A program made the translations under genes and the position numbers. Below, in pieces: positions 42,501 to 54,500 of a stretch of DNA of 64,000 nt. The notes beneath the pieces are model-generated. The model was not told the DNA's origin. It searched no databases and saw nothing but the letters and a program-made list of their open reading frames with translations. How positions within the stretch are numbered: position 1 is the stretch's first letter; every line of letters begins with the position of its first letter. The stretch is from the NCBI GenBank assembly GCA_037013685.1, contig CM072892.1, positions 16,373,501 through 16,437,500 of the forward strand. Direction: 5' to 3'. The DNA is from Acridotheres tristis. Lineage: Eukaryota; Chordata; Aves; Passeriformes; Sturnidae.

Positions 42501-45500
42501 TGGGTTGTTTATGCTTCAGAAGTATCTGGGTTTAACTGATAAAATTGAAAAATGGTTATTGCTGTTATTTTTCTTTGTGTTTAGAGAATTGTACTTTTAC
42601 CTTTTAAATAGCATCATGCCTGTTTTTTTGGATGTTGTAGAATAAAAAAGATACATTCTATATAAGTAATCTTCATAAGAAAAAAATATGAGCATTTTTT
42701 AAGAGTTTGTATCCAGCATTTCTAGGGAAAATATTTATCTTTTGCTTTTACAGACGATAGCAAGGCAACTTGCAGAAATTTTGTTACGAGGTATGTGTGA
42801 ACAGAGTTACTGGAATCCACTTGAAGATCCTCCTCACCAGTCACCCCTTGATGATCCACTTCGAAAAGGTTCAAATACTAAGAATTATGCACTCAGTAGA
42901 AGACCACGGGTATACACTGGAGAAAAGTATGGCTGACTTTATACTTCTTTTATTTCTATAATTGCAGTTGTTACCCAGTTATTATCTCATGGTGAATTCT
43001 AGAGTAGCTATGGTATGTTTTTTGCTTCTTGAAAATGTAACTCTTTTTTTTCCAAACTAATTACCGTTAGGGTTAGTATTAAATATAGATAACTATTTCC
43101 TTGAATTTGAAATTTTTCTTAGAAGTTAATATCTTGATTATAGAAGTAGCCCTACTTACATAATAGAGGGATGTTTTGTTTTAGTGTTCACAGTATCTTT
43201 ATATTGTAACATAAATGCCTGCAATATGACACCATCTGAGCTGTTTAGCTGTATTTGTTGCAGAGTTCCATTAATGAATCTTTTACACAACAGCAAGCCC
43301 ACATAATTATGGTGCCTTTACTATTATTAAGTAGAATGGCTACTTTATCTTCAAAGACTTCTAGAAATTCTCCTTCCTGCATCCAGAATAGTTGTAGCAG
43401 ATTTCTCAGGCTCAATTTTTCAAACTTATGTTCTCCATTCTCAACTCATCCTATGTAGCAACTTGCTTCCTGCACAAGTGGGGCTTTGTTTAGTTTTCCT
43501 GTCCTTGGCACGTGCACATGAGGAGTTCCACAATTTCACCAGAGCCTATAATTAAGTCCTTTCATCATGTCAGACCAGTTAATACCACACCACATAAAAT
43601 ATGTCCAGCCAAGTATCTCATCTCCAGCAGTGACTGAAAGCAAGTATCAAAGACAATGATATCTAGGAAATTTCTTCCTAGGCATTCTTCTGACCACCAA
43701 CTCTGAGTTTGCAATGCACTTTTTTATTCTAAATATGTTGCCTTACATTAGCTAACTGCATTGTGTTCTTATGAGGATTATGGGTGTAATTTGGCTAATA
43801 GCATTTATGATTTTTTAGATCTCTGTGTTATTGCCTCTTCAATTTTCTTTAACCAGTTCTTCAACTCAGCATAACTTTCATGGTTTGCCTTTGGTTGATA
43901 GCCATTTCATGCTTTCAGTTGCCTCTTTTGCCCTGTTACACTGAAATTACTTTATTCATGTGCCTGCAACTATCAGGAGAAACTTAACTGAGCTTTTTGC
44001 TTAGACCGGTCAAAGAAATTTCTCACGAATTTCTGCAGAGATCTTGTATGAGACAAACATCAATATATCTACAAAAATATGTTTGAAATTGCAAGAGGAA
44101 ATCATGTTTGCTTTTGTTTTGATAAGTGACATTTTAGTATTTCTCTTGGGGACAGCATCCCTTCTTTCTCTGAGAAAGTAATTTCTCCAGCAGCTCTTTC
44201 CAGTCATTATTCTGCTTTCTGGGTGCCATTGTCAGTTGGTGAGGTTAAATCTTCTTCCAAGTTGTTAAATTCTGCATAAAGGAGTGGATTGTTAAATAAG
44301 GAGCACTCTGATGCTTCCTCATCACTCCTCATTCCTTATCGTGGGTGGTTCTTATTCATGACTAACTGTGTTTTGAAATTTCTTTGTTATGTAATAATAA
44401 AAATGTATTCTAAGATTTAGAATACTCTTAAAAATCTGCTAAGCAGTTGCATTGATTAAAAAATAAAAATACAACAACAGAACAGCTGCCCTGGGGTCTT
44501 AGCTGTTGTATATTACCAGAATACGTTCACAATGTTGCTTTCAAACTGCCTGGAATTCAGATGTCTTTTAGTTTCTATTTTCTTTCAGGCATTTAATTAC
44601 TGCTTATATTTTCTAGTGCTTTAAAACATCCTGAAAATATATTTTTATGTCAGACAAGTTTTGTTTCTTGTCTATAATGTATTGTAGTTTAAACACCCTT
44701 GTGACCATAGGAATTGATCACTAACAACAACAGATTATTTTCTACATTTAAATAGGTAATTGTGGGACTAATGGAATTAATAGGAAATAGTACTTACGCT
44801 AATTCAGAAATAGTTTCGAGGAAGAAATCTGAAGAAATAAAACATAGTCATGGATTTGGTGGATATTTTTGTGTGTATGAGAATGGATGAATGAATTCCT
44901 GCCAGTAACCTGTTGTCTGTCCACCAGCATAGAAGTATTCAGAAAGCATCCAGTATTCAGAGAAAGCTGTAAAGTCTGGAAACTATGCAACCCTATGCAA
45001 CCCTTCAGCATTAAGTTAGAAGGAAATGCAGTTCATTACAAGCAAATAATTCTACTATTTGGAACTAAGAGTGGTTATGGCAAATGGGTGGAGATTGTCA
45101 TGGATCTATTTAAAAATACTCATAGCTATTGAATGCATCATCAAAAAATTTTCAAGCATATCTCGTGAAAGACTGATAGAAGTATTTCTCTATATATTGC
45201 CTAAAATACGAAAGTTCTCCTGTTCTTGTGTGAGAGTTTCCTCTTGCCAGCACTTGAATTAGTGATGTAGATTCAGCTCAGACAGTGAAATAGGCTAGTT
45301 AAACTATGGGTTTAGTGTTTACTGTTGTCAAATTATGTTCAATTTTGGGATATTTGAGTTCAGCTCTGACAGCTGTGGTAGTTCTGTTCTTTTATTGTGT
45401 TCAGCCAGCTTTTCTGAAATGCAAATATAGAGCATTGCAAAGAAATGCATTTTAACCAGTAGATTTTTCTATGCAAGTTACTTTCTGTTTTCTTTTTTGG

Positions 45501-48500
45501 ACATTTTCCAGTTTTTACAGTGCTTTTAATAAATATGTGTGTGAACAACTCATAAAAGGAATGTGTTCTGCTTAAATAATTAAATTCTCATTGTTAACAG
45601 CATCTTCTGTCCTCAAGAAAATACAGAAGAAGCCTTACTGTTGCTGCTTATTAGTGAATCTATGGTAGGTAAAATAGAGTGAATGTGCATTTGCTGTACG
45701 TGTGTGCCTTCTTTGTTTTGTTTTTCTTCCCCCTTTTTTCTTTTTTTTTGAAATTAAAATAGGATTTTTTCCCTATACCTTTGCCTTGTCCTTCATTTTC
45801 TGTTAGGAAAGCAGGCAGTTATTTCTGAAACTCAAACTTTTGTTCCTCTGAGCCAGCAAGATGAGGTCTGCAAGTGTTAAGGAGCTTTTCTCCCTTTGAC
45901 TGGCTGTACCTAACTCCAGCCATAGGCAGGTGAATAAGCCAAGTCCTTCATTTGGCATCACTTACCAGTATGAACCACCAGTTGGTTGCTATTCAGACAG
46001 ACACTAAATCTAAGTTATTTTTGTTGTAAAAAGCAAATCAAAAACTACTAGAAGAAGATAATAAACATCGCCAAAAAGTACTTTCCATTGTGCATTAAAC
46101 TTCAGTTACTCAAATTTGTAAATGGTTTTTGATGATACTGACACTCTGTCTTTGCTACTGGATTATTTTTAAAAATGTCTCCATTTCCTCAATAAATTAT
46201 TCCTTTCAATGGTCTACTTGTGCCCTTTATCAGCCTTCCATGTTTTCTGCTAGTCATCAATCAACTGCGACGTACTGACATTCTCATACCATGTCAGTTT
46301 TATGTTCTCAGATAAAATGAAATGCTGGAGCTTTCACTAGTTTTTTTAACTGGAGGGATGAAACTTCTACAGTCTCAGGCACCATGCAGTTTGTCTCACT
46401 ACATATCAATGAGATGTAGTCTTTTAAGTTCTACAGGTGATTCAGATGCTTGCATGTTTTGGCATAATTTCTGTTTTGCTACAGTCAAAATAGGATCAGA
46501 ACATTTTAGTGAACATTGTCTTATTTTAACTGTTTTAAAGTGGCAGATATTTACATTGTAGTGCTAACTGCTTTCCTCATTCCTAGTGATCTGCCTTGCA
46601 ATATTCATGATAAAATCTAGAAATTCTGTCTGGATTCTGAATCTTATCATACAGAAAAATCGTCTGAGCAAACATTTCCACATAACATATGACGGTTTTG
46701 CTGCACTATATACTTACCACTGAGAGGTGCTGCCTGTGTCTCTGTAATGTGCCTGAGCAGCAGTGAAGATGTAGAGAATTCTCATGTGAACTATGGTCTT
46801 GGTGTGAAATGAAAGAAGTCCCAGTTCTGCAAGATCTGACTACTGATTGCTGTGTTTGCATGTTCCTTAATATCATCATTAAGAAGCCAAAAACCAAATT
46901 AAAAGTACTGCCTTGTTAAGTGTCATTTCAGGTTACTTACAGCTTTTCCTTTGTGAATTAGATCTGCCTAATTATATCAAATGCTGTCACTGTAGAGCAT
47001 ATACCTTTAGCAAGCTTTCAATTTTTTTTCCCAGTAATTATTGCAGATTATTTCAGGCAAAAGAGTTTGTTTCGGGGGAGTATAAAATCTTTGACAGGAT
47101 TAACTTACTTTGGCTAAGTCAATTGTTCAAATTAGTTTTGGTGGGGGGGAAGGGCAAGATTGAGCATAAAAATATTCATCATTACAAACTTACCTTTCTG
47201 AGAGTTGAGACCTGCTATTTCAGCTTCAGTGTGTGTTAACTTTCTAGATGTAGTAGTTGTGAAGTTGTATGTGATTTACGATTCTGAAACCAGTATTTGG
47301 GAAAGAAATAACACTTAGAGAAGACTAACAGTTAGTGTTTTGATATGTTATTGTGTTATTAAAGTACTGTGATCCCTTGCTTTCATTGTCTGTGAATTAG
47401 AAGAAAACATCCCAATCAAGACCAGGTTGGAAAGGGCTCTGAGCAATCTGGTCTGGTGGAAAGTGTCCCCACCCATGACAGGATGATCTTTAAAAGGTCC
47501 CTTCCAACCTAAACCATCCTGTGGTTCTGTCATCTGACATCCTCATGTTACACTGCATGTATGTGTTGCTGCATGTCAGCTGAGTTGTGGTAACAGAATG
47601 ACAGAACGATTATGCTTGGAAGGGACTTCTGGAGGTCAGTTTGTGTGGCACCATTGCTCACACAGGGCCATCTGGAGTAGGCTACATCTCTGTCCAGATG
47701 TCTTTTGTGTACTTCCAAGGAGAGAGATTCCACAGCCTCCTTGGGCAGCCTGTCCCACTGCTCATTAACTCTTGCAGCAAAAAAAAAGGTTCCTGATCCT
47801 TAGAGGGCACCTTCAGTGTTTCAGTTCATGCCCATTGCCTCTATTCCTGTCACTGGACACCACTGGAAAGAGCCTGGCTCCCTCTTCCTTGTATCCTCCC
47901 TTTAGATATTTCTAACATTGATAAGACTCCCTTCCTGAGCATTGTTTTTTCCAGGCTGAAGAGTCAGCTGTCTCAGCCTTTCCTCATGAAAGAGATACTC
48001 TGGTGTCTAATACATCCTGGTGGGCATTTGTTGGACTCTCTCCAGTAGCTCCATGTCTCTTGTACTGGAGAGTTCAGTACTGGACCCAAAACTGAAGGTG
48101 TGGCCTCACCAGTGCTGAACAGAGGGGAAGGATCACTGCCCTCGACCTGCTGGCAACTCTCCTGCTAATACAGCCTGGGCTATCAATACCCTTTGTTTCC
48201 AGATGGGGCACTTTGCTGACTCCTGCTCACCTTGGGTGTCCACCAGGACCCTCAGGTGCTTTTCTGTCAAGCTTCCTTTGAACTGGGGGGCCCCCAGCAT
48301 GTATGGTGCCTGGGTTTATTCCTTTCCAGGTGCAGGGCTTTGCTGGAGGTTTTGCTGAGGTTCCTGTCAGCTCGTTCCTCCAGCCTGCTGAGGTCCCTCT
48401 GGATGGCAGCACAGCCCTTTGGCATATCAGCTCAGCGAACGTGCTTGGGGTGCATCCAGATCATGAACAGGATCAGGCCTAGTATAATCTCTGGGACACA

Positions 48501-51500
48501 CCACTAGTTAATGGCCTCCTGCTAGACTTTGTGTCACTGATCAGCAGCTCCTGGGCTCAGCTTTGTGTGAGATTCTTAACCAGTGGAAAAATGGCTGAGC
48601 ATATCCTTTCTTCTGCTGAGGCTGCACTGAGCTACACTGCTCAAGTGTGTTCCAGGCTTCAAGTGAATGTGACCAGATGACACATTGCAGTTTAACTGTC
48701 ACCTTAGAGTGTCTGAGACCATGGCAGTTCTGAAATACTGAGCACTTAAGTTCCTACATACTTTCTGTTTTATAATTATCAAGAAAATGATTGTTCAAGT
48801 ACACAAGATACCTGTAATAATTATGCGACATCCTTGTGCTTTGGCATGGTCAACCACTGTTTCACAAGAAATGCTGGTGCACAGCTTGTTCAAAATTTGC
48901 AAGGAGCTGAGTCAAATAGTGATTAGAGTTAAAAAGAAGTTCTTTAAGTTGACTAAATATTTATGCAGTGTAAAAAGTAAAAGTCAAAGTCTTCTTGATC
49001 AAAAGAAAGCAAAATATCTGTCTGGGGATGTGTGTCTGTATGTGTGGGGTTGTTTCAAACCAAGGTGTGGATAATTCATTTAATAATTCCTGAGATGTCT
49101 TGTGCATTTCACACTCCATGTATATATTTGAAAAATTTTCAATATTTAATTATTCTGATATTAAAGATGTATTTGTTTTGTTCAGAGCTTAAAATGTTAC
49201 CCTGTTAAAGTGGAGAAAAAAATATTATCCCTTATTATTTGTCATTTTTTGCAGAAGGGGAAATAAGCTGCCTATTAAAATTCAGTGTTTTTAAGTACTA
49301 AGGGGGCCTTTCCCTGTGAAATTAAAAATAAAGAGGGGGATGAGAAGAGAGAAGTATCTTTGACTTCTGATTGCAGAGTACCAGATATACTAGCATTTGT
49401 ACCATTTAGAATATTAAACATCGAGAAAGCTAGAAATAGATAGGATGGCAAGATAATGTGTTTTCAGAGGCTTGATGGTAAACTGGGAGAAGCACTGGGT
49501 GAGGTGCTAACTACTCTGAGACTTGAATTTTGTTCTTTGCTCTTGAACATTATTTCTCTGTGAACACGGTCAATTAATTTAGTCCATTTCTAGCTCAGCT
49601 TTCTTCCTTCCCAAAAGGAACACTTTACTTTTTGCAATGTGCCTTTCACAAAACAGGTTTGAAAGTACAAGCCCTTACTGCAAACATGGCCTGATTCTAA
49701 AGCTGTACCCAGAAACAGAATCAGTTTTCACTTCTCACTAGTAACTCCTGAAGGAGTTTGTGGGTTATCCTGGGCACATTACCAGTCACAAGTGATATTG
49801 TCATGATGTTGTGAAGAGAAAAGAAGTTGATTGCCTTATTTTACAAATGCTAGAATAGAGGATTTGAAGATCCTTTTAATATGTTTTACTAGTGCACAAA
49901 AAATAAAAATAAATGTTAGTAGATGAATATCCATTATATTGAAAATATACCTTCTTTTTTTTTTCTGAGAACTCTTCAATAATTTTAAATATATTAATTA
50001 GATTATGGAATTTGAATTTAGTAATTAAAAATAAGCCCATGTAGAAACATCAGTCTTGCCACTAATATATAAAATTGGTAATTCTTTCTATCTATAAATT
50101 AGTATCAGATCTCTTTGTATCCCTTATAGGAACTACTGACTGCTGTTGAGTAGAATGGTAGTTACTTGAGTGAAAATATGGCTTGAATTATAATGGTTGC
50201 CTTGGTTTCTTTCTTTGTGGTGTGTTCCAGGCTAACCGTGATGCTGTACTGAGCAGAATACCAGAACACAAGAACGATCGCATCATCAGTTTGCAAAGTG
50301 CATCTGTAGTCTACGATTTACTTACAATAGCCTTGGGAAGAAGAGGCCAATATGAAATGCTTTCAGAGGTTTGTTGGTAGTAATGAATATTCATCTGTGT
50401 CATTGTTGCTGTTTTCTGTTAATCATGTTAATTGTGGTAGTAAGAAAGGGCTGAAACAAATACAGGACACTATCATTCTGACCGCTCTATAAATATAGGA
50501 GGTAGTTTCCACCCCAAAATGTTTACTCTCTAACTTTATACAAGTGACTTGAAGTGGCCAAACAAGAAAAGTTGTGTGGAAGGTGTGGTAAACGTTTACT
50601 GCCACAGAAATTTGCATGAGTTTTAGATGAGGATGCATGGATCTGCTTAAAAGGGTACACATTAAATGGAGAGAGCAAGAAGGAATGGCAAAAAAATAAA
50701 AGCTATTCTGGGTATAGAAACATAGGGGTTTTTTTAGGTTTGGGGTTTTTTTGGCGGGGGTGCTGGGGTGGTTGTTTTTTGTTTTGTTTTGGGTTTTTTT
50801 TAGGGGTGGAGGTTTTTTGTTGTTTGTTTGTTTTGCTTTTTTTTAATCTAGCATCTTTTAGTCTAGCATCTCTGTAGTAATATTCCAGCAAAATTGTATG
50901 TATATTCTTTTGAAATGTTCTTGATAAAAAGAATTCCACTGTCTTTGAAAAATACTTTCATTTAGAATAATTAAAATGTTTGTCATATGTACATGAAGTA
51001 TCTTTCTGAATATGAAAAAAGTCATCTTATGAAGACCTGTTTTAATAAACAATACTTATTTTAGCATACAGACATTCTAGATACACAGCTGCAGCAGGAT
51101 CTTATCAGGAAATTATTAGAACATCTCATTTCCTTTTATCCTTGTCATCCAAAGCACAGTGGAAAACATAGACTTTAAGAAGCTCCTATATTTTAGTGAG
51201 TAGAAGATATCTGCCCTCAAATCCTGCTGCTGATAGTCTGTAACTTTTATAATTTGAAGTATTATAATAAACACATATTCAGAAATGTTAAAATATTCTG
51301 TTCAGTTATATAATAGGCATTTAATTTTTTAGATCTTCATTCTCTTTGAGCTGATTTTGATTGCTCTAGTGGAACTGTTTTAGATTAAATCAGAAATTCG
51401 GAAATTATTCTAACTGTGGAAATGGTATTCACCCACCAATATCTTATTGCTGCCTTCTGGTTTAGCTATAGTTGATAACTTACAGAAGTAGTTGCTTGTT

Positions 51501-54500
51501 ATATAAGAATATTTAATGATCAAAAATCTGTCTTCTCCTTGTTAAACTGTTCTAGTGCCAATTCACGTTCTTAACTGAAAAGGGCTCATGTTTTTATTGA
51601 GTTTGTATATAATGGGCTTTCAATTTCTTAGGGTAGCTTCAACTAGATGAAGCAACTTTATACTGTCAATTCTTTCCTAAACAAAAGTACTCTGGTTGTA
51701 ATCAAGTTAGTTTTTAAGCTTTGTAGGATGCATGATATTGAGCTTGTAAGTGTTCTACTAGAAGAGATGTCTTCCAGACTGGAAATTTTCCTACATTTTC
51801 ATAATTTCATCTTTCAATTATCTAACTTCAAGCATATACTCTTCAGGAGACCATAGTGATGAACAACCAAATTCAGTAATGTGTTCATATATGATTTGTG
51901 ATTATTTACAAGGCAATATCAGCAATGGGATTTTCCATCAGAGAGGGAGTGTGCTGAATGTGTAGTTAAGTCAATTGCCATTACCCTGAACCTTATCTTA
52001 ACTTCCAGCCTGCCTGGTGACTATTGCTTGTTATGTATTTCTTATTAGGTCTTTGAAATTCCTTATTGTGACTTTGTTCAGAAGAACCCAGTGTAAGAGG
52101 TGTTTGTGTTGTTGCATAGGTCACACACACATCCATGCATTCGTCCCTTACCCCCACATGCACTGACGGCCAGTTCTGTCATCTTACAAAGAAAAGAAAA
52201 AACCACAAAGCTTGTCACTTTTCTTACTGAGCAGGCCAAATAAATAGAACTTGAAGTTAAGCAAAAGGAATGGTAAATATATTATTAGTATTGTGAAATT
52301 CAAGCCTTTTAGGATAATCTGCTGTGGTTTCCTGTGCCGTTATAATTGCAAAATTATAAAGTCCTGAAGTATCAAATTCTCAAACCTAATTTTCTGCAGT
52401 TAGAATTGGGAATTAAGTTTTAATTGAGCAAGGCCTAGAAAAGATATTTTACATTTTTTACAGTACAGTGAGCCTTATGTATGCACCTCTGTGAAGTATT
52501 TAAAATAATAGAAGCTATCACACATAACTTACTTGTTTCTTTCTGTGCTCTTTTTGTTTCCACTTATGAAAACTCCGATGGGAAAATAAATTCTGTCTTG
52601 TTTTTTGTAGCAATCATTTAATTAACTTACTTCACATGCAATCTGACGATGAACCTTTAAGAACAATATTAGAAAGTATTTCTAAAATCATGTCATACCA
52701 CCAAAAAAAAAAATTCTTTACAGTAATATAATAAAAATTCTATTAGTTAATAGTCCTGAATTGGTCCTATATTAGAAACCACTTGATACTAGACATTGTG
52801 TAGTAGGTTAAATTGTAGCATACATTAGTTACATGTAGCAGATAATGCACTTCTGTTTTGTTTCCTCTTCAGTGTTCTTTGCTTCAGATTCTGGTGTAGT
52901 GTGGAAACACAGTTCACACCTGGTTGTGCTTTCTGTAATGTTAAGGCTGAGTTTGTATGGGAAAACTCATTCATGTTTTTATGGTTTAGCATATACACTG
53001 TAGCTGTCAGAGCAGAAAGCTGCTTCATGTAATTGGACTCTGCAAACTAGAAAATTAATTCCTAAATCAGTTTATTCCAGATAAGTGTTTCACCTTTCTA
53101 CTATATAGAACTGGCCTGATTAGTTAAAATTAATATAGCAAAATGAAATAATTCTTATTGACAACAGCAGATATGAAACATTTGAAATTAGTGTATAATG
53201 CTAATTTCATTATTTAATCTCAGTATTAATAATGAATTTCCTTTTGGCATTCAGTTAGTTCACTTAAAATCTCAGCAGAATATGGAGTGTGAAGTTAAAA
53301 CTGTTACAAATAGAAATGATACTTCAGGGTGAATCTTTATATACCACCCCTCGTTTTAAATGGTACTTGTAAGTGCTTGTGGTACCGCTGCTTATTAAGT
53401 ATTTACAACTTAGGAAGAGAGGGTGTACAATTTTAATTTTCACTTAAGACTTATCACCTACTTTTTACAGATAGTATGTTCAGTAAGCTCATATTCATCA
53501 TTCTTCTTTCAGACTACCTAAGACAGTACCAGCAGGAGTATTTAAATAAACATAGTAAATGGGAAATCAGTTTTCTGTTAAATTATTTTCCATATAGAAT
53601 CTGGCAGCTATTTTCATGTGTTTGAATAATTTAAATTTTTTATTTACACGCATGTTAGATAAGAGTCTCTAAAAAAATGTTAATACCAGTATATATTCTC
53701 AATAATTGAATAACATGACCTCAAATAATGATTTCGCTCCCCATTTAGTGCTTAGAAAGAGCCATGAAGTTTGCGTTTGAAGAGTTCCATCTCTGGTATC
53801 AGTTTGCATTGTCCTTAATGGCAGCAGGAAAAGTAAGTCTACATTTTTTCATATAATTCTTGTATTGATGGCATTTGATGACATGTTTAGCACTTCCATA
53901 ATTTCCATCTGTAGTGTTTTTTAAAAGAATTCTAATTCTTGAGTCAACTAAGTATGCTGTAGTCCTGAATTTATTCCTGGTGCTGTACAAAGAATGTTGT
54001 TATTTGAATAGTTTCTAACTTAGGTGATGATAACAACTATCTTGCCAATAATATTAAAATAAGCTGATAGAATACAAGCTGTGTATTATACCAGATCCTA
54101 TTATCCTGTTAAACTTGAGTGTGCTTTTGATGACTTAATTTATTTTATACTTAGGTGCAAATTAATGCTGATTCGTGATACTGTTCCTTTTTTTTTTCCC
54201 TTGCAAATTTCTGACTTTATTTTCTTTAATATTTCTGCCTTTGAGACTGTGTTTTCTGTGCAACTAATGGATTTTAAAAAAAAAAGTTATATAAACTAGG
54301 AACTTAAGCTTTTAGATGCAATCTTCTGTTTTCAGTTTTTTGCTTTTCACTATCTTATTACAGAAAATACATTAATTATGTAATGCAAACAACTAATTTT
54401 CTAAAAGATCATTCTCAATGGGAATATTTTGCTTCTTTTCAGAATGGAGGAAAGGAATGTATTTTCCTTAGAAAATATTTTAGCAGCACATGGATTCTGA

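Larger units (their letters stand above)
45665..50230 (+). other. TTC7B: Intron 8 of TTC7B
   Basis: A roughly 4.6-kb GT-AG intron. Its centre is occupied by two CR1 copies facing each other (47.42-48.59 kb). T-rich runs lie near 45720-45750 and 49950. The remainder shows nothing I recognise. Confidence 0.93.

Noticed and set aside
42229..42645. Open frame of 138 residues and opposing 121-residue frame
   Set aside because: Mostly composed of the second LTR-like repeat copy and its flank; no protein family recognised.
48227..48507. Open frames on both strands near 48.2-48.5 kb
   Set aside because: These are read-throughs of the decayed minus-strand CR1; not intact reverse transcriptase.
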